A stretch of 23,420 nucleotides of DNA from VRUE01 sp036406595 (GTDB lineage Bacteria; Actinomycetota; Thermoleophilia; Solirubrobacterales; 70-9): the NCBI GenBank assembly GCA_036406595.1, contig DASXAR010000073.1, forward strand, positions 1 to 23,420. The letters are read 5' to 3'. How positions within the stretch are numbered: the stretch's first letter is position 1; each line of letters begins with the position of its first letter. The notes under the pieces were generated by a model, which was not told where the DNA came from, ran no database searches, and worked only from the letters and a program-made list of their open reading frames with translations. A program made the position numbers and the translations under genes. Below are positions 15,039 through 21,730 of the stretch, piece after piece.

Positions 15039-15779
15039 ACCATCCTTCGCACCGCCCGGCGGATCGGAACGGCGCTCGAGGGCAGGGGGGTCGAGGTCGA
15101 GCCGCGCGGCCGCGGCCGCGCTGTCGATCTCGGTGGGCTGCGTGAGGGGCGCCTCGAGCGGGTCGAGGCGCGCGGCAAGCACCTTCTCCTCCACTTCGAG
15201 GAGCTGGTGCTGCACAGCCATCTCGGCATGAGCGGCTCGTGGCAGGTCGGCCGGCGGGGAGCGCCCTGGCGCAAGCCGGCCTCCTCCGCCTGGCTGGTGC
15301 TGAGGGGCGAGCGGAGCGAGGCGATCCAGTTCGGTGGGCCGACCCTGCGGGCGCTGACCCCGGCGCGACTCCGCACCGACCCCGTGCTGAGCCGCCTCGG
15401 CCCGGACGTCCTGGCGCCGGACCTCGACCTCGATGCCGTCGTGGCGTCGCTCCGCTCGAATCCGGCGCGGGATCTCGGCGACGCGCTGCTCGACCAGAGG
15501 CTCGTCGCGGGCATCGGCAACATCTTCAAGAGCGAGGCCTGCTTCGCCGCCGGCGTCAGCCCCTGGCGGCCCGTGGGGAGCATCGGCGACTCCGAGCTGC
15601 GGGCCGTGGTCGAGGCGGCGCGCGGGCTGATGGGGGCCTCGGTCGAGGGAGGCAGGGCCCGCGCTGCGGTGTACCGCCGCGCCGGGCGTCCCTGTCCGGC
15701 CTGCGGCACCGCGGTCTCGGCCCGGGGCCAGGGCGACTCGAACCGTCGCACCTACTGGTGCCCCCGGTGCCAGTCGTGA
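15024..15779 (+). CDS. nei: Fpg/Nei family DNA glycosylase (Nei2-like) with Ala in place of Pro2
   Basis: A 251-residue base-excision-repair enzyme of the Fpg/Nei (H2TH) family. It begins MAEGDTILRTARRI. The Glu3 acid is present, but the almost invariant Pro2, whose amine forms the Schiff base, is Ala (codon GCG). Other key parts are intact: Lys52 in RGKHLLLHF, HSHLGMSGSW (64-73), the H2TH motif with GNIFKSEACFAAGVSP (165-180, Asn166), and a C-terminal zinc finger with Cys224, Cys227, Cys246 and Cys249 around GDSNRRTYWCPRCQ. The 'MxEGDTI' start and overall length fit actinobacterial Nei2 proteins that remove oxidised pyrimidines. Ala2 would still leave a free N-terminal amine after Met removal, so activity may remain. 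The ATG lies within a strong hairpin. It is convergent with the methyltransferase gene, with 4 bp between. Confidence 0.88.
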   Translation: MAEGDTILRTARRIGTALEGRGVEVEPRGRGRAVDLGGLREGRLERVEARGKHLLLHFEELVLHSHLGMSGSWQVGRRGAPWRKPASSAWLVLRGERSEAIQFGGPTLRALTPARLRTDPVLSRLGPDVLAPDLDLDAVVASLRSNPARDLGDALLDQRLVAGIGNIFKSEACFAAGVSPWRPVGSIGDSELRAVVEAARGLMGASVEGGRARAAVYRRAGRPCPACGTAVSARGQGDSNRRTYWCPRCQS

Positions 15780-15783
15780 GCCG

Positions 15784-16401
15784 CTAGTGCGGCGCCGCGA
15801 GCCGGGCGAAGTAGCCGAACCAGTTGCCCGAGCGCTCCTCGAAGGAGAGGCCGGCGGCCTCTCCCTGGCGCCTCAGGCTCGTCAGCGTCGTGAAGTGCGG
15901 GTCGCCGAAGAGCTCGCCGACGACGAGGCGTCCGTCGGGCTTCAGCACCCGGGCGATCTCGCGCAGCGCGGCCGCCCGGTCGGGGATCTCGCCGAGGACC
16001 GCGGTCAGGATCACGGCGTCCATCGAGTCGTCGTCGAATGGGAGCTCGGTCGCATCCCCCTGGGTGGGAACGAGGTTTGTCGCGCCGCGGGCGGCTGCCC
16101 CGCGCATCACGTGGTCGAGGAACTCCTGCTGGAGGTCGAAGACCTCGACGCTGCCATCTCCACCAACCCATTCGGCGAGGTCGAAGCTGTAGTAGCCCAC
16201 ACCTGGCCCGACCTCGAGCAGCCGCTCCCCGAGCGCCGGCCGGAGGACGGCCCGGAGGCGCTCCCTGGTGATGACCGGATGGGGCGCTTCGACCCAGAAG
16301 CGCTGGCCGTAGGGACAGGCGGAGGGGTTGCGGCGCCACCACAGAGCGGCCCCGAGGGTTGCCAGGGCGGCGCCGGCCGCGAATGCCCGTCCGAGCCTCA
16401 C
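15784..16401 (-). CDS. Class I SAM-dependent methyltransferase with N-terminal membrane anchor
   Basis: A 205-residue protein. A short hydrophobic helix at residues 6-22 (AFAAGAALATLGAALWW) may anchor it in the membrane. A Rossmann-fold methyltransferase follows, with motif I LLEVGPGVGYYS (61-72), an acidic strand-2 end (VEVFDLQ, Asp89), GDATELPF (116-122), motif IV DAVILTAVLGEIPD and motif V VLKPDGRLVVGELF. This layout resembles UbiE/COQ5-type and phospholipid methyltransferases; the acceptor is unknown. The ATG overlaps the stop of the preceding 73-residue gene by four bases (ATGA), so it is the last member of the epimerase unit. Nothing specific ties it to methylmalonyl-CoA metabolism. The 3' end faces nei. 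Confidence 0.85.
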   Translation of the reverse strand: MRLGRAFAAGAALATLGAALWWRRNPSACPYGQRFWVEAPHPVITRERLRAVLRPALGERLLEVGPGVGYYSFDLAEWVGGDGSVEVFDLQQEFLDHVMRGAAARGATNLVPTQGDATELPFDDDSMDAVILTAVLGEIPDRAAALREIARVLKPDGRLVVGELFGDPHFTTLTSLRRQGEAAGLSFEERSGNWFGYFARLAAPH

Positions 16402-16619
16402 TCGCTGAGCGAGAACCCGACCCGGTGCTCGCCGGAATCGATCCGCAGGAAGGTCACCTTGCCGAGATAGACGGCGAGGATCCCCTCCTCGGTGGTGATG
16501 TCGTGCCAGCCGCCCTGTTCGACCCGCTTGCGCAGGTCCTTCAGGTCCTCGTCGGTGAGGCGAACCGAGACGACCTGTCCGCCCTCGAAGCCGATGTCCA
16601 CCCGCTGTGCCTGCGCCAT
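16398..16619 (-). CDS. Conserved-looking 73-residue hypothetical protein
   Basis: A small soluble protein I cannot assign. It starts MAQAQRVDIGFEGG and shows a beta-hairpin, helix (LTDEDLKDLRKRVEQGG), then three more strands (WHDITTEEGILAVYLGKVTF, LRIDSGEHRVGF), so a compact alpha/beta or small-barrel fold is likely. It overlaps both neighbours: its ATG shares one base with the TGA of the epimerase gene (TGATG), and its own TGA overlaps the methyltransferase ATG. This tight packing and the clean coding bias support a real, co-translated gene. It could be a small binding or regulatory partner, but there is no direct evidence. Confidence 0.7.
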   Translation of the reverse strand: MAQAQRVDIGFEGGQVVSVRLTDEDLKDLRKRVEQGGWHDITTEEGILAVYLGKVTFLRIDSGEHRVGFSLSE

Positions 16620-17032
16620 CAGTGCTCCTCCCCGCTGGGTTCGACGATCTCGGTCAGCACCCCGCCGCTGGAGCGCGGGTGCAGGAAGGCCACCCGGCTG
16701 CCGCGGATCCCCTGCCGGGGCTCGCTGTCGATCAGCTCGAGGCCGGCGCCGGACAGGCCGGCGAGGGCGGCCTCGATGTCGTCGACCGCGTAGGCGACGT
16801 GATGGAGGCCGGGGCCGCTGCGGGCGAGGAACTTCCCGACCGCCGTATCGGGCGCCAGGGGGCGGAGCAGCTCGATGTGGCCCTCGCCGACGTCGAGCAG
16901 CACCGCCTCGACGCCCTGAGACTCGACCGTCTCGCGGTGCGCGAGCTCCATCCGGAAGCTCTCGCCGTACAGCCGAAGCGCCGCGTCGAGGTCCTCGACG
17001 GCGACACCGACATGATCTATCCGCCTAAACAT
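16619..17032 (-). CDS. mce: Methylmalonyl-CoA epimerase
   Basis: A 137-residue glyoxalase/vicinal-oxygen-chelate fold protein that interconverts (S)- and (R)-methylmalonyl-CoA, linking propionyl-CoA carboxylase to the B12-dependent mutase. It shows the paired beta-alpha-beta-beta-beta modules and the metal ligands expected from family members: His7 in RIDHVGVAVEDLD, Glu54 in GHIELLRP, His78 in GLHHVAYAVDDIE and Glu128 in LTEIVEP. 'GSRVAFLHPRSSGGVLTEIVE' at the C-terminus is typical. The ATG at 17032 overlaps the end of the DUF1385 gene by 8 bases. No mutase or carboxylase gene is in the window, so its partners must be elsewhere. The open frame continues upstream of the ATG but lies inside the DUF1385 gene. 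Confidence 0.93.
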   Translation of the reverse strand: MFRRIDHVGVAVEDLDAALRLYGESFRMELAHRETVESQGVEAVLLDVGEGHIELLRPLAPDTAVGKFLARSGPGLHHVAYAVDDIEAALAGLSGAGLELIDSEPRQGIRGSRVAFLHPRSSGGVLTEIVEPSGEEH

Positions 17033-17846
17033 CGGGGCGAGTGTATGCGTCCTCGGCGCGAAGGATCTCGGCCAAGGCGGCGATGCCGACCTGAAGCTGG
17101 GCCTCGCTCGGCTCCCTGGTGGCGATCCGCCTCTGGATCTCGCGGCCGGGAGTGTGGAAGACCTCGGCCAGCGGCGAGCCATGGTGCCGGTCGCTCCAGG
17201 CGAACATCTCGACGGCGAGCGAAGCGCCGCCGAGGCCGACTCCGGCTCGGGCCAGCGGCCCGGGCCGCTCGACCAGTCTCTCCAGCAGCACCGTCCCGCC
17301 GGCGGAGAGCAGCATCATCGGGCCGACCAGGTTGGAGCCACAGCGGTCGTGCTCCTTGGGAACCGTCGCCGGGTCGTCGACCCCGCGCTCGTATGCGGCG
17401 ATCGCCTTGTGCTCGACCCCGTGGTATGCGGCGAGGTCGCGGTCGGTCAGCGCGATCAGCGCGGGGATCACACCCACCGCCTGCACGAGGGCCTCGCGGA
17501 GGGCCGATGCCTGCAGGCGCCTCCGCACGATCGGGGTCAGAGCGAGGGTCGCCGCGATGGAACCGGCGACGCGCCAGTCCTCGAAGGGCAGGCGGGCCGA
17601 CGGCAGCCGCCTCCGCACCAGCGGCAGGACCGCCATCGCCTCGGCAAGTTTGAGCGGGCCCCGGACGCCGGGGAGCCGTGCGGCCAGCCCTCGGGCCAGT
17701 TCCGGCTTTCGCTCCGAGATGACTTCGATCTCTCCATCCGGGGCGCGCACGGCGGCCGCCCAATGCGTCGGCCCGTGGATGAGCAGGCCGTTTCGCAGTG
17801 CCATCCCCCCCAGGCGAATCTTCTCGGGATGCCTTTCGGTGCTCAT
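17025..17846 (-). CDS. DUF1385 (YqhQ-like) membrane protein
   Basis: A 273-residue member of the DUF1385 family, whose biochemical role is not known. Family features are RLGGMALRNGLLIHGPTHWA (11-30), YHGVEHKAIAAYERG (141-155) with His142, Glu145 and His146, and HDRCGSNLVGP (166-176) with a conserved His and Cys. This looks like a metal site. Hydrophobic stretches around 95-110, 120-133, 172-190 and 200-215 suggest membrane association. The start ATG 17846 lies 6 nt after a TATCGT -10 box, so the message is probably leaderless. It leads the four-gene chain with epimerase, the 73-residue protein and the methyltransferase. The larger open frame extending upstream is non-coding. Confidence 0.88.
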   Translation of the reverse strand: MSTERHPEKIRLGGMALRNGLLIHGPTHWAAAVRAPDGEIEVISERKPELARGLAARLPGVRGPLKLAEAMAVLPLVRRRLPSARLPFEDWRVAGSIAATLALTPIVRRRLQASALREALVQAVGVIPALIALTDRDLAAYHGVEHKAIAAYERGVDDPATVPKEHDRCGSNLVGPMMLLSAGGTVLLERLVERPGPLARAGVGLGGASLAVEMFAWSDRHHGSPLAEVFHTPGREIQRRIATREPSEAQLQVGIAALAEILRAEDAYTRPDV

Positions 17847-17852
17847 GGCCCC

Positions 17853-17858
17853 ACGATA
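17853..17858 (-). promoter_or_regulatory. -10 box of the DUF1385-epimerase unit
   Basis: TATCGT on the minus strand, followed by 6 nt and the ATG at 17846, with no ribosome-binding site between. This is the leaderless arrangement. Confidence 0.45.
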
Positions 17859-17889
17859 CGAGGTCTCGGCCGCGGCCCCGCCGTTGCAG

Positions 17890-17920
17890 CTCGACAACCG
17901 CGCTGTGCGCGGTCGTCGAG
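17890..17920 (-). terminator. 14-bp stem hairpin between rarA and the DUF1385 gene
   Basis: Arms 17890-17903 and 17907-17920 with a 3-nt loop. In the plus-strand RNA one pair would be an A-C mismatch. In the minus-strand RNA the same position is a G-U wobble, so the stem is complete only when read from the rarA side. This favours a role in the rarA transcript (termination) or upstream of the DUF1385 unit. There is no T-run. Confidence 0.45.
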
Positions 17921-17942
17921 TCCCTGTCCCCCCTGTTTTGTG

Positions 17943-17977
17943 CCGGCCGGAGGCCCCCAGTCCAGGCCTCCGGCCGG
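17943..17977. terminator. 13-bp perfect inverted repeat
   Basis: CCGGCCGGAGGCC (17943-17955) and GGCCTCCGGCCGG (17965-17977) are exact reverse complements around a 9-nt loop. It lies 76 bp after the rarA stop and is the stronger of the hairpins in this 206-bp intergenic region. No T-run follows on either side. Confidence 0.5.
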
Positions 17978-18005
17978 TGTCGGCTCTCCCTGGCTCTAGC
18001 TTGGA

Positions 18006-18030
18006 AAGCCACCCGTCAAAACACGGGCTT
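18006..18030 (-). terminator. Small hairpin just after rarA
   Basis: On the minus strand, 23 bp after the rarA stop: AAG, CCCGT, loop GTTTTG, ACGGG, then TGG and CTTTCC. The five-pair GC stem, with three more pairs across a bulge, is weak; it may be the first of three termination structures. Confidence 0.3.
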
Positions 18031-18052
18031 AAAGAAGAAGTTGCGCTTGCGA

Positions 18053-19393
18053 CTAGGCGCTTTCGAATCTCTTCCGAAACGCCTGCAAACGACGCGACAG
18101 ATCTGCCTCGAAACCACGATCGGTTGGGTTGTAGAAGCGCAAATCCTCCAGTCCCGGCGGCATCAGCGGCTGATCGGAGACGCCCTCGGGCTGATCGTGC
18201 GGATAGCGGTAGCCGGTCCCCCGCCCCAGCTTCGCCGCCCCGGGGTAATGCGCGTCGCGCAGATGGTCCGGCGGCGTTTGGGCGCCGTTCTCGCGGACCT
18301 CGGCCCGGGCGGCCGACAGGCCCTTGTAGGAGGCGTTCGACTTCGGCGCCAGCGCCAGGTAAACAGCCGCCTGGGCGAGGTTGAGGGCGCACTCGGGGAG
18401 GCCGACCCGGTCGACGGCGCTCGCCGCGGCATCGGCGACCAGAAGGGCCATCGGATCGGCGTTGCCGACGTCCTCGGAGGCGAGGATCACCATCCGCCGC
18501 GCGATGAAGCGCGGGTCCTCCCCACCCTCGAGCATCACGGCGAGGTAGTAGAGCGAGGCATCGACGTCGGAGCCCCGCGTCGCCTTGATCCAGGCCGAGA
18601 CGAAGTCGTAGTGCCGGTCCCCCTGGCGGTCGTAGTCGAGGGCGCGGCGCTGCAACGCGTCCTCGACAGCCGCGATTCCGATCTCCTCGCCGCCGGACCG
18701 CTCGACCGCCCGCTCGAGCGCCGCCAGGGCGACGCGGGCGTCTCCGCCGGAGCGGCGAGACAGCATCTCGAGCGCCGCCTGCTCGACCGGCGGCGCCCCC
18801 GGAAGGCCGCGCTCCGCATCGCTCAGGGCGCGCTTCAGGAGAGCCTCGATCTGATCTGGGTCGAGCGGCTGCAGCTCGTAGATCTGGCAGCGCGAGAGGA
18901 GCGCCGAGTTGACCTCGAAGTAGGGATTCTCGGTCGTCGCTCCGATCAGGGTCAGCAGGCCCTCCTCGACCGCCGGCAGAAGAGCGTCCTGCTGGGCCTT
19001 GTTGAAGCGGTGAATCTCGTCGAGGAAGAGGATCGTGCGGCGGCCGCTGCTCTGCCGCCGCTCCCGGGCCCGCGCGATCACGGCGCGAATCTCGGCGCGG
19101 CCGGCGTTCACCGCCGACTCCTCCTCGAAGGCCCCGTCCGCGCCGTCGGCGGCGATGCGGGCGAGCGTCGTCTTGCCCGAGCCCGGCGGCCCGTAGAGGA
19201 TCGCGCTGTGGAGGTGGCCGCTCTCGATCGCCGTGCGCAGCGCCGACCCCTCTCCCAGCACGTGCTCCTGGCCGACCAGCTCCTCGAGGCTCCTGGGCCT
19301 CATCCGCACGGCTAGCGGCGCCCCCTGATCAACAGCAGCTTTGACATCGCGCGGGCGAGCCTCGGGCTCTTCGTCGAACAAGCTGTCGGCCAC
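18053..19393 (-). CDS. rarA: Replication-associated recombination protein A (MgsA/RarA AAA+ ATPase)
   Basis: A 446-residue AAA+ protein of the RarA/MgsA/WRNIP1 family, which acts at stalled replication forks. Visible motifs are MRPRSLEELVGQEHVLG (31-47), Walker A GPPGSGKTT (68-76), Walker B ILFLDEIHRFNKAQQ (121-135), sensor 1 GATTENPYFEVN (151-162) and the arginine-finger SRC (167-169). The C-terminal tetramerisation domain follows, with YDFVSAWIKATRGSDVDASLYYLA, EDVGNADPMAL and APKSNASYKG. GTG 19393 is chosen as start because the protein then begins VADSLFDEEPEAR, as in the family, and a CATACT -10 box ends 6 nt upstream. The longer frame beginning near 19495 would overlap the divergent gene's promoter. 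It is divergent from the ALDH-ccm unit, sharing a nested inverted repeat. Confidence 0.93.
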   Translation of the reverse strand: MADSLFDEEPEARPRDVKAAVDQGAPLAVRMRPRSLEELVGQEHVLGEGSALRTAIESGHLHSAILYGPPGSGKTTLARIAADGADGAFEEESAVNAGRAEIRAVIARARERRQSSGRRTILFLDEIHRFNKAQQDALLPAVEEGLLTLIGATTENPYFEVNSALLSRCQIYELQPLDPDQIEALLKRALSDAERGLPGAPPVEQAALEMLSRRSGGDARVALAALERAVERSGGEEIGIAAVEDALQRRALDYDRQGDRHYDFVSAWIKATRGSDVDASLYYLAVMLEGGEDPRFIARRMVILASEDVGNADPMALLVADAAASAVDRVGLPECALNLAQAAVYLALAPKSNASYKGLSAARAEVRENGAQTPPDHLRDAHYPGAAKLGRGTGYRYPHDQPEGVSDQPLMPPGLEDLRFYNPTDRGFEADLSRRLQAFRKRFESA

Positions 19394-19399
19394 GGCTTG

Positions 19400-19405
19400 A
19401 GTATG
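19400..19405 (-). promoter_or_regulatory. -10 box of rarA
   Basis: CATACT on the minus strand, followed by 6 nt and the GTG start at 19393. It borders the inverted repeat at 19407-19469. No ribosome-binding site is present, consistent with a leaderless message. Confidence 0.35.
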
Positions 19406-19406
19406 A

Positions 19407-19469
19407 GGGCTCGGGTGCCTCTCGACGGCGTGTCCAAAGAAGCAACGCCGGAGAGGGGCACCCGAGTCC
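19407..19469. repeat. Nested inverted repeat in the rarA / ALDH divergent region
   Basis: Outer arms CTCGGGTGCCTCTC (19410-19423) and GAGAGGGGCACCCGAG (19451-19466) pair fully apart from a GG bulge. Inner arms CGGCGT (19426-19431) and ACGCCG (19445-19450) pair around a 13-nt loop. The left arm covers the -35 position of rarA, and the right arm covers that of the ALDH promoter (-10 at 19481). This is the layout of a shared operator. Confidence 0.65.
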
Positions 19470-19480
19470 CCAAACCCGCC

Positions 19481-19486
19481 TAGAAT
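19481..19486 (+). promoter_or_regulatory. -10 box of the ALDH-ccm unit
   Basis: TAGAAT (five of six consensus bases), followed by 7 nt and the ATG at 19494. Transcription would begin at the start codon, giving a leaderless mRNA. The in-frame GTG at 19488 is too close to the box to be the start. Confidence 0.6.
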
Positions 19487-19493
19487 CGTGCGC

Positions 19494-21089
19494 ATGGCCA
19501 CAACAGAAGCGCGCCCAGCCGCCCAATCCACCCTCGAGAGTTTCAACCCCGCGACCGGTGAGCTGGTCGGATCCGTTGCGACGATCACTCCAGACGAAGT
19601 GCAGGCTGTCGTCGATGACGTGGCGAGGATCCAGCCCGCCTGGGCGGAGCTCTCGCTGGAGGACCGTGCCCGCTACATGCGTCGCGCCGCCGACGCGCTG
19701 CTCGACGACATCGACGAGATCGCCGAGCTGCTCGTCAACGAGCAGGGAAAGCCCCGCGCCGAGGCATACACGATGGAGCTGCTGCCGACGATCGACGCCC
19801 TGCACTGGTGCGCGAAGGCCGGCCCGAAGATCCTGGCCGACGAGAAGGTGCGGATGTCCCAGGCCTTCCTGATGAGCAAGAAAGGCCGCTTCTCCTTCGA
19901 GCCGATCGGAGTGGTCGGGGTGATCGCCCCCTGGAACTACCCCTGGTCGATTCCCTTCGGCGAGGTCGCGATCGCCCTGATGGCCGGCAACGGAGTGGTC
20001 CTCAAGCCGGCCAGCCTGACGCCGCTGCTCGGCGAGGCGATCGCTCGGGTCTTCGAGAAGGGCGGGCTCCCCGAGGGCCTGGTCCGCGTCGTGCACGGGG
20101 GCGGCGCGGTCGGCGATGCGCTGGCCCGATCGAGCGTCGGCAAGGTCTTCTTCACCGGCTCGGTCGAGGTCGGCCGCAAGGTGGGCGAAGCGTGCGCCCA
20201 GCAGCTGAAGGGCTCGGTGCTCGAGCTGGGCGGCAAGGACCCGATGATCGTCTGCGCCGACGCCGACCTCGACAACGCGATCCCGGGCGCCGTCTGGGGC
20301 GGCTTCGCCAACGCCGGCCAAACCTGCTCCGGAATCGAGCGCGTCTACGTCGCGCGCGAGGTCGCCGATCGGTTCGTCGCCGGCGTCGCCGAGGAGGCCC
20401 GCAGGCTTCGCCTCGGCGACCCGCTGGAGTGGGAGACGGAGATCGGGCCGATGACGTCGGCGGAGCAGTACGACATCGTCGTCGAGCTGATCGAGGACGC
20501 GGTCGCCTCCGGCGCCGAGCAGCTCAGCGGCGGACCGACCGAGGTCGCCGGCCTGGCCGGCAGATTCGTCGCGCCGACCGTGCTGACCGGCGTCAGCCAT
20601 CAGATGCGGATCATGCGGGAGGAGATCTTCGGGCCGGTGCTGCCGATCGTCGTCGTCGACTCCGAGCAGGAGGCGATCGACCTCGCCAACGACTCCGAAT
20701 TCGGCCTCGGGGCGTCCGTCTGGACAAAGGACCGCCAGCGCGGCGAGCGGATCGCCCGCCGGATCGAGTCGGGAATGGTCTGGGTCAACGACCACTCGTT
20801 CAGCCACGGCGCATGCCAGTGCGCCTGGGGTGGCGTCAAGGACTCGGGCGTCGGCCGCTCGCACTCCAAATTCGGCTTCTACGAGTGCGTCAACATCAAG
20901 ATGAACGCCTGGGAGCCGGGACTTGCCCGCGATTTCTGGTGGCACCCCTATGACCGCACTCTCGGCGAGGCCGTGCGCGCCTCGGCACGGCTCCTCTATG
21001 GCAGGGGGGCCGCGCGGACCAGAGCGCTGCGGGAGGGCGCGGGGCCGCTGCTGCGGGTCGGAGCCCGCACGCTGCGCAAGCGCCGTTGA
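19494..21089 (+). CDS. Aldehyde dehydrogenase with C-terminal extension
   Basis: A 531-residue aldehyde dehydrogenase, about 40-50 residues longer than the common 480-490. Catalytic Asn148 (APWNYPW), Glu244 (LELGGKDP) and Cys278 (NAGQTCSG) are present, with FTGSVEVGRKVG (220-231) for NAD binding and EEIFGPVLP (376-384). Around the Cys, GQTCSGIERVYV resembles succinate-semialdehyde and aromatic/long-chain aldehyde dehydrogenases; the substrate is undecided. Residues 478-531 form an extra tail (RDFWWHPYDRTLGEAV, then an Arg/Ala/Leu-rich amphipathic stretch ending RTLRKRR) that could contact the membrane. The final TGA overlaps the TTG of ccmA, so it is physically coupled to the cytochrome c maturation genes. 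Its promoter is leaderless and sits beside a nested inverted repeat. Confidence 0.92.
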   Translation: MATTEARPAAQSTLESFNPATGELVGSVATITPDEVQAVVDDVARIQPAWAELSLEDRARYMRRAADALLDDIDEIAELLVNEQGKPRAEAYTMELLPTIDALHWCAKAGPKILADEKVRMSQAFLMSKKGRFSFEPIGVVGVIAPWNYPWSIPFGEVAIALMAGNGVVLKPASLTPLLGEAIARVFEKGGLPEGLVRVVHGGGAVGDALARSSVGKVFFTGSVEVGRKVGEACAQQLKGSVLELGGKDPMIVCADADLDNAIPGAVWGGFANAGQTCSGIERVYVAREVADRFVAGVAEEARRLRLGDPLEWETEIGPMTSAEQYDIVVELIEDAVASGAEQLSGGPTEVAGLAGRFVAPTVLTGVSHQMRIMREEIFGPVLPIVVVDSEQEAIDLANDSEFGLGASVWTKDRQRGERIARRIESGMVWVNDHSFSHGACQCAWGGVKDSGVGRSHSKFGFYECVNIKMNAWEPGLARDFWWHPYDRTLGEAVRASARLLYGRGAARTRALREGAGPLLRVGARTLRKRR

Positions 21090-21730
21090 GCGAACCCGTC
21101 GTTGCAGCCAGGGGGCTGCGCCGTGACTTCGGCGAGCGCGCCGCCCTCGCCGGGATCGACGTCTCGCTCTCCGGGGGAGAATCGCTGGTAGTGCTCGGGC
21201 CCAATGGGGCCGGCAAGACGACCCTGCTTCGAGTGCTGGCCACCCTGCTCAGACCCACCGCCGGCGAGGTGGAGGTACTTGGCTGCCGCCTGCCCGGAGA
21301 TGCCTGGAGGGCGCGGGGCCGGATCGGCTTCCTCGGACACGAGCCGCTGCTCTACCGCGACCTGACCGGGCGGGAGAACCTGCGCTTCCACGCCCGTCTC
21401 CACGGACTCGGGCAGGGACCGACCGAGGCGCGGATCTCGAGCCTGCTCGCCGCAATCGGTATGGAGCACCGCGCCGACGAGCGGGTGGCGGAGCTCTCCG
21501 CCGGGATGCGCCAGCGGCTCGCGATCTGCCGCTGCGTCCTGCACGAGCCCGAGCTGTTGCTGCTCGACGAGCCCGACTCCCACCTCGACGCCGAGGGCCG
21601 CGAGCTCGCGGCGGAGCTGATCGGCGCCGGCAGCGGGACGCGGGTCCTGGTCACCCATGACCCTGAGCGGGCGCTGCCCGAAGCCGACCAGGTCATCCAC
21701 CTGGGGGCGGGCGGAATGGTGGCGGCGTGA
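21086..21730 (+). CDS. ccmA: Heme exporter ATP-binding protein CcmA
   Basis: A 214-residue ABC-type ATPase. It has Walker A GPNGAGKTT (38-46), signature LSAGMRQRLAI (137-147), Walker B LLLLDEPDSHLD (157-168) and the H-loop His191 in VTHD. The GHEPLLYRDLTGRENLRFHARLHG segment (84-107) is the CcmA type of Q-loop region ('GH.P.....LT..ENL'), with Glu86 where many family members have Gln. With CcmB and CcmC it forms the System I complex that loads heme onto CcmE for c-type cytochrome assembly. The start is TTG 21086, overlapping the aldehyde dehydrogenase TGA (TTGA). ccmB starts in the same way on its own stop. No other in-frame start lies close by. Confidence 0.88.
   Translation: MSEPVVAARGLRRDFGERAALAGIDVSLSGGESLVVLGPNGAGKTTLLRVLATLLRPTAGEVEVLGCRLPGDAWRARGRIGFLGHEPLLYRDLTGRENLRFHARLHGLGQGPTEARISSLLAAIGMEHRADERVAELSAGMRQRLAICRCVLHEPELLLLDEPDSHLDAEGRELAAELIGAGSGTRVLVTHDPERALPEADQVIHLGAGGMVAA

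Noticed and set aside
17943..17977. Perfect inverted repeat as a recombinase attachment site
   Set aside because: No integrase, tRNA or duplicated target is nearby. A transcription terminator or RNA structure is simpler.
19329..20945. 538-codon minus-strand frame opposite the ALDH gene
   Set aside because: It is an antisense shadow of a clear aldehyde dehydrogenase with intact Asn/Glu/Cys catalytic residues.
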